From Chitinophagaceae bacterium (GTDB lineage Bacteria; Bacteroidota; Bacteroidia; Chitinophagales; Chitinophagaceae), in contig JADKJV010000009.1 in NCBI GenBank assembly GCA_016720825.1, positions 1-64,000 on the forward strand: 64,000 nucleotides of DNA, in the 5' to 3' direction. Position 1 is the stretch's first letter. Each line of letters starts with the position of its first letter. The notes under the pieces were generated by a model that saw only the letters and a list, made by a program, of their open reading frames with translations, was not told the DNA's origin and did no database searches. Of the stretch, positions 54,439-63,341 are shown in pieces. A program made the position numbers and the translations under genes.

Positions 54439-55242
54439 ATGCGTTTTAAAATACTATTTTTACCCGTTTTTCTTTACACACTTATCAGCCAGGGGCAAAC
54501 TGGTAAAAACACTTTATTACAGGCCTACCAGGCAAAATCGTCCCAAAAACTCCAGCAGTTTTTTGACATGTGGCTCAAAGAAGCCACCATTAAAACTGAC
54601 AGCAATGCTATCCGCTTAAATGATACGCTGAACAATCTTTACGGAATCCTGAACACCGTTTACAAGCCACCAACCTCCGGAACTAAGTATATTTTAATGC
54701 AGCCGGAATTAAAATATAATATTGTAGACAATCTGAATAAAGACACATTGCTGAAGCGGGCCATATACTCGATGTTTAAAAAAAACGCGGACTCTGTTTA
54801 TGCCCTGGCATTATCAAAACCTGGCGCTTATGATAATTTAGCGGAAGACAACGGCCTAGCCTTTTACACTATTTTAAAGTATGGATCAATCAGGATATCC
54901 ACACAAAACCTGAAATACAAAGAGAAAACAGTGCTCCCTTTAACAAATGACTATTTTTCTGTTTTAACTTCATTTGTGCCGTATACGTATAATACTGCGG
55001 AGCAATTCGCGGAAAGAAATAAACGATTGATTTTTTTACTAAACGATATCCAATTCTGCTATGGTGATAATGGCACCATCCGGATTGGCAATCCCCCTTA
55101 TGGTATTTCAGTAACCGTAGATGCGCAGTTTCAAAATGCTGTGGTTGAATACAGGGAGTGCAACAATGGGGTTCAGGCGAGATTGTCGAAAACAAACAAT
55201 GGGTGGGTTGTTATTGAATCCCATATTACCTGGATTTATTAG
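54439..55242 (+). CDS. secreted protein of unknown function
   Basis: A 267-residue protein: signal peptide (LISQGQ), then a helical N-terminal part (LLQAYQAKSSQKLQQFFDMWLKEA) and a C-terminal beta region ending SKTNNGWVVIESHITWI. The ATG at 54439 is used; an in-frame TTG three bases earlier adds one residue. It probably forms an operon with the lipoprotein upstream. No family recognised. Confidence 0.7.
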   Translation: MRFKILFLPVFLYTLISQGQTGKNTLLQAYQAKSSQKLQQFFDMWLKEATIKTDSNAIRLNDTLNNLYGILNTVYKPPTSGTKYILMQPELKYNIVDNLNKDTLLKRAIYSMFKKNADSVYALALSKPGAYDNLAEDNGLAFYTILKYGSIRISTQNLKYKEKTVLPLTNDYFSVLTSFVPYTYNTAEQFAERNKRLIFLLNDIQFCYGDNGTIRIGNPPYGISVTVDAQFQNAVVEYRECNNGVQARLSKTNNGWVVIESHITWIY

Positions 55243-55347
55243 CCTGCTTAGAAAATACAATCTGGCATAAAAGGTTTCCCGCGACACAAACTCACATAAT
55301 TATTTATAAATTTATAAAACCACGTTCCCAAAAAACAAATTAACCCC

Positions 55348-55920
55348 ATGCAGGAAACTTATACCCAGGATAAAATTTTCGATAAAATTGATTTTACAGT
55401 ATCCCCGTTGGCTAAAGGCGAATTTGAAAACTGCCAGTTCAACCACTGTAATTTTTCAAACTGTGACATTTCCGGCTATAAATTCATTGACTGTACATTT
55501 AGTAGCTGTAATCTGAGTCTGGCTAAAATGAATAAAACGGTATTTCGTGATGCCATTTTCAGGGATTGTAAAATGCTTGGACTTCGTTTCGACACCTGTG
55601 ACCCCTTCGGGCTATCTTTTTCATTTGAAAACTGCCAGCTAAACCATTCGTCCTTTTACCAGGCAAAAATCAAAAAAACGCAATTCATAAATTCGCAGTT
55701 GCAGGAAATTGATTTTGCTGAATCAGACCTTACAAATGCCACGTTTGACAATTGCGATCTTACCCTGGCAGTTTTTGACCGTACTGTACTTGAAAAGGCG
55801 AATTTCCTGACATCTTATAATTATTCAATAGACCCTGAAAATAACCGGCTTAAAAAAGCAAGGTTTTCAATGAATGGCCTGTCTGGTTTGTTAGGTAAAT
55901 ATGATATCGAGATTGAATGA
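55348..55920 (+). CDS. pentapeptide-repeat protein
   Basis: A 190-residue protein of A(D/N)LXX-type repeats forming a quadrilateral beta-helix: FENCQFNHCNFSNCDISGYKF, FRDAIFRDCKMLG, FENCQLNHSSFYQAKI, QEIDFAESDLTNATFDNCDL. Similar proteins include Qnr and McbG, which mimic DNA and protect gyrase, but most have no such role. The Cys/Asn content (NC at repeat corners) is high. Monocistronic. Confidence 0.88.
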   Translation: MQETYTQDKIFDKIDFTVSPLAKGEFENCQFNHCNFSNCDISGYKFIDCTFSSCNLSLAKMNKTVFRDAIFRDCKMLGLRFDTCDPFGLSFSFENCQLNHSSFYQAKIKKTQFINSQLQEIDFAESDLTNATFDNCDLTLAVFDRTVLEKANFLTSYNYSIDPENNRLKKARFSMNGLSGLLGKYDIEIE

Positions 55921-55955
55921 TGAACGATTAAGACCGAAAAACCGATTTTATTTAT

Positions 55956-56432
55956 ATGCCTCAGATTTTAATAAAAGACATTATCCGTCAGCTTACCGAA
56001 ATCCAGGATGGATCGCTTTGGTTTGATCAGTGCTTTAAGGAAAAGCTTTCATCACTTACTGATGCTGAAGCTTTCACCCGGCCGATTCCACAAGTGCACA
56101 GTGTAGCAGAACATATGTCACATATTCTGGCCTGGCGGCAGGAATGCCTGCTCCGTTTCCGCGGGGAAAGGACAGATTTAATGAACAGTCCTGAAGACTG
56201 GAAAAACAACGAGGTATTAATTGAAACCGGCTGGGAGAAAATAAAAGCACAGTTTTTCGCCAGTACCGTAACATTAATTAAAGTCCTGGAAAACCAGGAC
56301 GACAGTTACCTGGAAATAAAATTTGCGGACGAGGCATATAATAATCATTACCTGATTGAAGGGATTATCCAGCATGATATTTACCACCTGGGGCAAATAG
56401 GAATAACAATCAAACTGTTGAATCAGCTGTAA
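55956..56432 (+). CDS. DinB-like domain protein
   Basis: A 158-residue DinB-fold four-helix protein. The metal-ligand regions are HSVAEHMSHILAWRQE in the second helix and the closing EGIIQHDIYHLGQIGI, giving three His. It starts 35 bases after the pentapeptide gene. DinB proteins of this kind include thiol-dependent transferases; the substrate is unknown. Confidence 0.88.
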   Translation: MPQILIKDIIRQLTEIQDGSLWFDQCFKEKLSSLTDAEAFTRPIPQVHSVAEHMSHILAWRQECLLRFRGERTDLMNSPEDWKNNEVLIETGWEKIKAQFFASTVTLIKVLENQDDSYLEIKFADEAYNNHYLIEGIIQHDIYHLGQIGITIKLLNQL

Positions 56433-56639
56433 AGCCACCGTTAAAAATGATATAGTCAGGAAAAGCCCGGGATTGTAATGTGCCGTTACCATCAATTCTG
56501 TCTATCATGAGAAAAATAGTAGCTGCAAAAACCGTATCTATTTCAGCTATTCAATGTAATTTTATATTGACTAAAAACTGTATCAGACTAACAATGTAAG
56601 GTAATAAACGGGTGAAATCGCGAGTACTGTTTTATAATC

Positions 56640-57056
56640 ATGAAGAGCATATTTACTGAGAAAGAAATTACCCCTTCCCAAAAGGATCTTAAAAAAGCTT
56701 TAGGAAGTACCTTTCCTATCTGGCAGGAATTACAGGAATACACAAAAAAATCATATCCGGGCGCCGTGGAGGAATGGAATTTTTCAAGCCCCAAATACGG
56801 CTGGAGTTTCAGGGTAAAAGACAAAAAGCGGGTTATTCTTTACCTGCTGCCCCGTGAACAGTTTTTCAAAGTGGCCATGGTATTTGGGCAAAAAGCAACA
56901 AATGAAATTTTAAACAGCAATGTTGCTGATATGATCAAACAGGACTTACAAAATGCCAGGGTATATGCCGAAGGGCGGGGAATACGGATTGATATTACTG
57001 ATAAAGCACTAACAACAGATATTAAAACGTTAATATCAATTAAGCTTTCCCACTAA
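56640..57056 (+). CDS. DUF3788 domain protein
   Basis: A 138-residue soluble protein matching the DUF3788 pattern: PIWQELQEYTKKSYPGAVEEWNFSSPKYGWSFRVKDKKRVILYLLPREQFFKVAMVFGQKA (landmarks WNFSSPKYGWSFRVKDKK and YLLPREQFFKV) and AEGRGIRIDI. The family is uncharacterised; its members cluster with YjbR and DUF1801 proteins in Bacteroidota, all small one-gene units. Confidence 0.82.
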   Translation: MKSIFTEKEITPSQKDLKKALGSTFPIWQELQEYTKKSYPGAVEEWNFSSPKYGWSFRVKDKKRVILYLLPREQFFKVAMVFGQKATNEILNSNVADMIKQDLQNARVYAEGRGIRIDITDKALTTDIKTLISIKLSH

Positions 57057-57119
57057 CTTCATTCTTACATACCCGGGTGGCTGGTTGCCATCCATTATTT
57101 AAACGTAAATTTTTTACAG

Positions 57120-57677
57120 ATGGATTTCGAAATCATTGAAACAAACCGGTTAACCCTCAAAGGGCTTACGCCCGAGGGGATGACCGATATTTTTGAACAA
57201 TATTCAAAAACGGAAATAAAAAAACTGTTAGGCCACCGGTCGGAAGAGGATTACCAAAAAGAAGCCTACAAACAACAAAACGGATATAGCTGTTATAACC
57301 GCCGGTTTAAATTATTCCTTCTCACAGATAAAGCAACCGGCACGATTATCGGCCGTTGCGGGCTCCACAACTGGAACCCGGAACACAGCCGGGCTGAAAT
57401 CGGCTATGCCATGGAAGATGAGCAATACAAAAGAAAAGGCCTGATGTCTGAAGCCGTGGAAGCCATCATTGAACACGGGTTTACTACAATGGAATTGCAC
57501 CGGATTGAGGCGCTGGTCGGCACCTGGAATATTCCATCACTGCGGCTGATGGAAAAAAATAACTTCATTCAGGAAGGGGTTATGAGAGAGCATTGGCTTA
57601 CCAATGGGGTATTTGAAGATTCTGTAATTTTTTCAAAGCTTAACCGGGAGAATAAAAACGATCAGAAAAAAAATTAA
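57120..57677 (+). CDS. GNAT acetyltransferase, RimJ/RimL type
   Basis: A 185-residue GNAT: ETNRLTLKGLTPEGM at the start, GTIIGRCGLHNWNPEHSRAEIGYAMEDEQYKRKGLMSEAVEAIIEHGF (acetyl-CoA loop KRKG), and FTTMELHRIEALVGTWNIPSLRLMEKNNFIQEGVMREHW. The pattern is of RimJ/RimL-like ribosomal or small-molecule acetyltransferases. Single gene. Substrate unknown. Confidence 0.9.
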   Translation: MDFEIIETNRLTLKGLTPEGMTDIFEQYSKTEIKKLLGHRSEEDYQKEAYKQQNGYSCYNRRFKLFLLTDKATGTIIGRCGLHNWNPEHSRAEIGYAMEDEQYKRKGLMSEAVEAIIEHGFTTMELHRIEALVGTWNIPSLRLMEKNNFIQEGVMREHWLTNGVFEDSVIFSKLNRENKNDQKKN

Positions 57678-57712
57678 GCCTCTCAATGGACGGGACGGAA
57701 TAAAATATTTTT

Positions 57713-57913
57713 ATGACTTACAGAACAAAAGCCGGGTTCATTACCGGGTCTTCCATGGCGGTATTGCTGTTCGCAAACCATGTATTTCTTTTAAAGGATA
57801 TTGTACCAACCGATTACCCTGGCACCGTTTTTTCAGCCATTCTAACCGGAGTTATTGCAGGCCTTTTTTTCATGGCAAAAACACCCAGGGGAAATACAGC
57901 GAAGAAAAAATGA
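57713..57913 (+). CDS. small two-helix membrane protein
   Basis: A 66-residue protein with two hydrophobic segments (AGFITGSSMAVLLFANHVFLL and VFSAILTGVIAGLFFMA) and a basic tail (KTPRGNTAKKK). It begins 35 bases after the GNAT gene. Function unknown; the short length makes it less certain. Confidence 0.6.
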   Translation: MTYRTKAGFITGSSMAVLLFANHVFLLKDIVPTDYPGTVFSAILTGVIAGLFFMAKTPRGNTAKKK

Positions 57914-57989
57914 TATAAAGAATGACGGCCATTGAATTACCGGTCTCATTGAAAACCTGTTTGTTTTACCCGAACTTAAATAATACTAC

Positions 57990-58484
57990 ATGCCATCAGA
58001 CAGTTTTATCCTGACAGACAATACAAATGAAGCTGATATTGAAACAGTACTTTCAAATTTGGCAAATCTATATGCTGAAACAGGATATACAGACGGAATC
58101 ATGTTGCATGCAAGCAACCAAAAAGAAGGAACATTCCTGGTCACATTTAAGCAGGTACCGGATTTTGAACACTTTGCTTATTTTGTAAATTATATAAATT
58201 ACCCGGAAGGAATGAGTATCTGGGAGGGTACAGTAACTGGTTTTTACCTGGTAAAACCGGTTGACAACACCGGGTATTTCAAAAGCGGTGAGTGGCTTCA
58301 GTTGTATGTTTCAAAAACCGACACTGACTTCGACAATGTTTCTGTTTCTAATGCCGCTAATGAAAGCTTCCTATATGATTTCGGCGGAAATACGATGAAG
58401 CTGCCACACTCTGAGATTATATATTCTTTTCCGGATTTCCAGGAAAGTGATTTTACCCTGTTAAAAATTATAAACCCGGCTTAG
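57990..58484 (+). CDS. cytoplasmic protein of unknown function
   Basis: A 164-residue soluble protein: MPSDSFILTDNTNEADIETVLSNL, EGTFLVTFKQVPDFEHFAYFVNYINYPEGMSIW and YFKSGEWLQLYVSKTDTDFDNV. No family recognised. It is a single gene with an AT-rich upstream. Confidence 0.7.
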   Translation: MPSDSFILTDNTNEADIETVLSNLANLYAETGYTDGIMLHASNQKEGTFLVTFKQVPDFEHFAYFVNYINYPEGMSIWEGTVTGFYLVKPVDNTGYFKSGEWLQLYVSKTDTDFDNVSVSNAANESFLYDFGGNTMKLPHSEIIYSFPDFQESDFTLLKIINPA

Positions 58485-58638
58485 GACTCACACCAAAAAG
58501 TTCAGTCCAAACGCCCAGAAAGAAACAAGGCAATTATCCTTACCTTCAACACCAAATAAAGCCAGGATTCAGCTCCGGGAGTAATATCCTGACTTCTGTA
58601 ATACCTCGCCATTTCGGGCATTTAAATTTCTGCACTTT

Positions 58639-59802
58639 ATGCGGGATTCAATTACAGAAGATAAAAACCAACCAAGTAATTCCAGTAATAAAAAGGCTGT
58701 TTACCTGCCGGGACTAAACGGACTCAGGGCCATCGCCGCGCTGGCTGTCGTAATCTCGCATATTACACTCGGACTTGCAGGGTTCGGTCTTGACAATAAA
58801 TTATTCGGCACCGACAGGGATGGACATGGCAGTGGTTTACCACTCGCCGGACACGGCGTAACCATCTTTTTCACCCTCAGTGGTTTCTTAATTACTTTCC
58901 TGCTTTTGAAAGAAAAAGAAGTCCACCCGATAAAAATCAAAGACTTCTATATCCGCCGCATTTTAAGGATCTGGCCTTTATATTATTTGTATTTCCTGAT
59001 TAGCCTGGCAACGATCCTGATTTACGGACTGCCCTACACAAGCGCATCCATCCCTTTTTACATTTTCCTCGCCGCCAATGTACCGACTATCCTCGATCAG
59101 GCATTACCCCTGCTTACACACTACTGGTCATTGGGCGTGGAAGAACAGTTTTATTTATTCTTCCCGCAATTAGCCAGGCTCAACAACAAAAAACTGCTGA
59201 AGATAACCCTGGTGCTGATCTGCGCTCTAATCGGCCTGAAGTTTGGTTTTTGGCTATTGTATAAAAAAACCGGTCAGGAAATACCTTACGTTGCAATGGG
59301 CATCACCCGTTTCCATACCATGCTGATTGGTGTGGCAGGAGCCATACTTTATTATTATAAGAACCAGAAATTTCTGCAGGTCACCACCCATATAATCACC
59401 CAGGGAATGGCGTGGGGTGTTGTGCTTTTAATAGGACTGAATAAATTCCACATCGCCTCGTTCATCAACGGGGAAATCGTTTCTGTATTTACTGTGATCT
59501 TAATCATGGGGCAAATCACCAAAAGAAATAATATCATCAACCTGGAAAATAAAGTGTGTGATTTTATAGGAAAGATTTCCTACGGTATCTACGTTATCCA
59601 CCCCATACTGATATTTTATTTTTCGAAATTACTGGGGAATTTAAAAGACAATTTTGCAAACTACCTGTTTGTTTATCTCCTGATTACAACGGCTACTATA
59701 CTGATGGCATATCTTTCTTATGAGTATTATGAGAAATGGTTCCTGAAACTGAAGACCAGATTTGCAACGGTGAAAAGTGCAAGTACAAAGGATAGCCTGT
59801 AA
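58639..59802 (+). CDS. membrane acyltransferase family 3 (O-acetyltransferase-like)
   Basis: A 387-residue integral membrane protein: ALAVVISHITLGLAGFG with the catalytic His, TLSGFLITFLLLKEKE, IKDFYIRRILRIWPLYYLYF and LTHYWSLGVEEQFYLFFPQL, all typical of Acyl_transf_3 proteins (OafA/NodX-type). About ten helices follow. These enzymes acetylate surface or secreted polysaccharides. It is the last plus-strand gene before the corrupt tract; a short run of G directly follows its stop. Confidence 0.9.
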   Translation: MRDSITEDKNQPSNSSNKKAVYLPGLNGLRAIAALAVVISHITLGLAGFGLDNKLFGTDRDGHGSGLPLAGHGVTIFFTLSGFLITFLLLKEKEVHPIKIKDFYIRRILRIWPLYYLYFLISLATILIYGLPYTSASIPFYIFLAANVPTILDQALPLLTHYWSLGVEEQFYLFFPQLARLNNKKLLKITLVLICALIGLKFGFWLLYKKTGQEIPYVAMGITRFHTMLIGVAGAILYYYKNQKFLQVTTHIITQGMAWGVVLLIGLNKFHIASFINGEIVSVFTVILIMGQITKRNNIINLENKVCDFIGKISYGIYVIHPILIFYFSKLLGNLKDNFANYLFVYLLITTATILMAYLSYEYYEKWFLKLKTRFATVKSASTKDSL

Positions 59803-59805
59803 AGG

Positions 59806-61185
<1,380 letters not shown>

Positions 61186-61312
61186 ATAAAGCCGTAATCA
61201 TGCCAGCTAGGTTTACAAAGCAACAAAACAAAGGACACAAAGGGTTTTAAAACCACTACAGACATTTTGTTTTTACGTAATTGGCGAACTGACTGAGATT
61301 GAGGAGTAATCA

Positions 61313-61427
61313 CTTTGCGTCTTGGCGTCTCTGCGGTTATTGTATTTAATAAAACCCAATAAACACAAACTTAAACTCGGAAATATTTTTCTGCCAATGG
61401 AGTAGATAATACAATAACCGCAAAGAC
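61313..61427. repeat. REP-like palindrome interrupted by the IS110 element
   Basis: A right-arm type unit CTTTGCGTCTTGGCGTCTCTGCGGTTATTGTATT (61313-61346, shown here as its ends CTTTGCG and TTGTATT) and a left-arm type unit AATACAATAACCGCAAAGAC (61408-61427) of the same family as 5564-5651. The left-arm sequence is cut off where the IS begins and seems to resume at 62710 as GCAGAGGACGC. Confidence 0.65.
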
Positions 61428-61480
61428 CTTTAGATCAGTTTCCCAATATTTTCTATTTGTAAGATTTAGCAGAAATTAGA

Positions 61481-61627
61481 AGAAGAAGCGGGGTGAACTA
61501 GGCAGAGACATGAGCTTGTGACTCATTTTGCGTATTAGTCCCCACTTCTTCTCTTTAACGTTGTCAGTGCTCCGTTTAGAATTTCAGACAAAGGTCAGGT
61601 CTGTTAAAGGTCTTGGAGACTGTCAAC
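61481..61627 (+). ncRNA. candidate IS110 bridge RNA
   Basis: Two stable stem-loops in tandem upstream of the transposase. Stem 1: AGAAGAAG-C-GGGG (61481-61493) pairs with CCCC-A-CTTCTTCT (61540-61552); an inner hairpin ATGAG/CTCAT (61510-61526) sits in its loop. Stem 2: GTTG-T-CAGT-G-CTCC (61560-61573) pairs with GGAG-ACTG-T-CAAC (61615-61627), its loop holding CAGAC/GTCTG (61585-61603). This position and two-loop layout fit bridge RNAs of IS621-type elements, in which target- and donor-binding loops guide insertion. The assignment is inferred from structure and location only. Confidence 0.5.
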
Positions 61628-61651
61628 ATTTTTTAAACCTAAATCTAAATT

Positions 61652-62641
61652 ATGAAAGATTTATTGATTGTGGGTGTTGATGTATCCAAGTTAACACTGG
61701 ACTTTCATTGCAAACCGGGTGATTTTGCCTTACAGACCGAGAACAAATTATCCGGCTTTAAACTTTGGCTTACTGGGATCCGCAAACTGTTCGGGTTGGA
61801 GTTGCCAATTTTTGTTGTGATGGAACATACTGGTCGCTATTCAGCGCGTTTTGAAATGTTTTTAAGATCTAAATCCATTGATTTTTGCAAAGTACCCGCA
61901 TTGCAGATCAAACGATCGATCGGTGTAGCAAGAGGCAAGAATGATAAAGTGGATGCTGCCCGTATCGCAGAGTATGCCTGGCTTCGACGAGATCTATTGG
62001 TGGCCGATGTTCCTGTTCTGCAGGGCATTGCTGAGTTACGTAACTTATTGAGTCTGCGATCCAAGTTGGTAAAAGACAGAAGTGGCTACCTGTGCCGGCT
62101 TAAGGAAATGCGGGCCACGGAATCTTGTTCCAAGTCTGATATTACTATACAAATCCAGGAACGAATTATCCAGGAGCTTACCCGGGCTATCAAAAAAACG
62201 GAAGATCAAATCCGCTTGATTATCCGTACCAATGAAGTGCTTAAAAAAACCTGCACATTACTCACTAGCATTAAAGGTGTTGGGTTGATTGTAGCTGCTT
62301 ATATGATTGCAAACACCAATAATTTTACCCGTTTTGCCAATGCCCGGAAATTTAACTGCTATGCCGGACTTGCTCCGTTTGCGCACGAAAGTGGTACTAG
62401 CATAAAGAGTCGGTCCAGGGTCAGCCATCTGGCAAATAAAGAGGTCAAGACACTTTTAAATCTCGCAGCGTTTGCTGCTATCCAGTTCGACCCGGAATTG
62501 AAGACTTACTACCAAAAAAGGGTGGCAGAGGGTATGAAAAAAATGGCCTGTCTCAATATTATCCGATCAAAAATCGTGAGCCGTATGTACGCAGTTGTAA
62601 AACGCGAAACGCCATATATAACAATCACTTTAGCAGCATAA
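61652..62641 (+). CDS. IS110 family transposase (DEDD)
   Basis: A 329-residue recombinase. The RuvC-like domain has Asp10 (GVDVSK), Glu58 (VMEHTGRY), and Asp98 and Asp101 (KNDKVDAARIAEY), spaced as in IS621. A helical coiled region follows (140-195), then the Transposase_20 domain with SIKGVGLIVAAYMIA and CYAGLAPFAHESGTS, whose Ser247 fits the catalytic Ser. The protein is full length with an intact C-terminus (SRMYAVVKRETPY). It would act with the bridge RNA upstream. No frameshift is seen in this gene. Confidence 0.93.
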   Translation: MKDLLIVGVDVSKLTLDFHCKPGDFALQTENKLSGFKLWLTGIRKLFGLELPIFVVMEHTGRYSARFEMFLRSKSIDFCKVPALQIKRSIGVARGKNDKVDAARIAEYAWLRRDLLVADVPVLQGIAELRNLLSLRSKLVKDRSGYLCRLKEMRATESCSKSDITIQIQERIIQELTRAIKKTEDQIRLIIRTNEVLKKTCTLLTSIKGVGLIVAAYMIANTNNFTRFANARKFNCYAGLAPFAHESGTSIKSRSRVSHLANKEVKTLLNLAAFAAIQFDPELKTYYQKRVAEGMKKMACLNIIRSKIVSRMYAVVKRETPYITITLAA

Positions 62642-62700
62642 GCAATCCAGATCCATTAGAACTTAAAAATAAATTTTTGCTGAATCCTGGACTTAGAATA

Positions 62701-62802
62701 CGCAAAGACGCAGAGGACGCAAAGGGTTTACAATAGCTCAGTTAGTCTTTAAAGACCGCACATTCTTTAGGGTTCGACCGCCAGGGGCGGGCCATAGTGG
62801 CC
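62701..62802. repeat. right-hand REP remnant and short intergenic palindromes
   Basis: CGCAAAGACGCAGAGGACGCAAAGGG (62701-62726, landmarks CGCAAAGACGC and GACGCAAAG) continues the REP-like arm on the far side of the IS. Further on are CCGCC-AGG-GGCGG (62778-62790) and GGCCA-TAG-TGGCC (62790-62802). A degenerate right arm (CTTTGTGGTTTGTATTT) lies near 62878. Confidence 0.6.
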
Positions 62803-62892
62803 TTATTGGAGAATTCAATTAAAGGAAGAAACCGAATCAGTCAGACTATTCAATTAGAAGATGTATTACACAGTGACCTTTGTGGTTTGTAT

Positions 62893-63291
62893 TTATCTCA
62901 CCCCTGAAAAATAAAAAGGTGAAGGCATGATTTCAAATTCACTGTTCTCCAGCATCTCAATATTCAACTGGAATGCCTCATCTGTTTTGATAACCACTTT
63001 TTCTTTGGTGATTTTTTTGTAACCGGCTTTTTCAAACACAAATTTATAGGTGCCGGGTTTCAGTTCATCGAAGGCAAAGCTGCCATCTTCTTCTGTAACC
63101 TGAACTTTTTCCTTTTTGGTAACCAGGTAAGCAGTAACCGTAACATCTTTCAGCGGCTTTTTGGTGTCCGCATGAATTACAACCCCGTTCAGTTCATCTT
63201 TTTTGCCATTGATTCCAGGATCATCCTGGGTGGCATTGGCTTTGGCAAATCCGAAAAATGCCAGCAGGAGAAAAATAATTTTCGGTTTCAT
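62893..63291 (-). CDS. small secreted carboxypeptidase-regulatory-like domain protein
   Basis: A 132-residue protein: signal peptide (FFGFAKANA), then a carboxypeptidase-D regulatory-like beta-sandwich: LNGVVIHADTKKPLKDVTVTAY, EEDGSFAFDELKPGTYKFVFEKAGYKKITKEKVVIK. The last ~25 residues are acidic and end FYFSGVR. Domains like this are common at the N-terminus of SusC-type TonB receptors; here it stands alone and is probably periplasmic. It follows the nitronate monooxygenase gene by 50 bases on the same strand. Confidence 0.85.
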   Translation of the reverse strand: MKPKIIFLLLAFFGFAKANATQDDPGINGKKDELNGVVIHADTKKPLKDVTVTAYLVTKKEKVQVTEEDGSFAFDELKPGTYKFVFEKAGYKKITKEKVVIKTDEAFQLNIEMLENSEFEIMPSPFYFSGVR

Positions 63292-63341
63292 GAGTTCAAG
63301 GTTTTGTTTTTGTTTTTGTTTCCTGGCTTGGTCATTTAAAG

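Larger units (their letters stand above)
61428..62700 (+). mobile_element. IS110-family insertion sequence, ~1.27 kb
   Basis: A complete-looking IS110-type element: a ~220-base structured non-coding left end, one DEDD transposase gene, and a ~60-base right end. No terminal inverted repeats are evident, as expected for IS110. A 9-bp direct repeat CGCAAAGAC flanks it (61419-61427 and 62701-62709); this is part of the REP-like target sequence. Exact ends are uncertain by ~10 bases. IS110 elements are known to insert in REP-like sequences in other bacteria. Confidence 0.7.

Noticed and set aside
8922..59802. Chromosomal integron (superintegron) with attC-bounded cassettes
   Set aside because: Spacers lack shared attC-like palindromes or GTTRRRY cores, no integrase is in the window, and the one shared element lies before genes like a promoter. 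Noted only as an open question.
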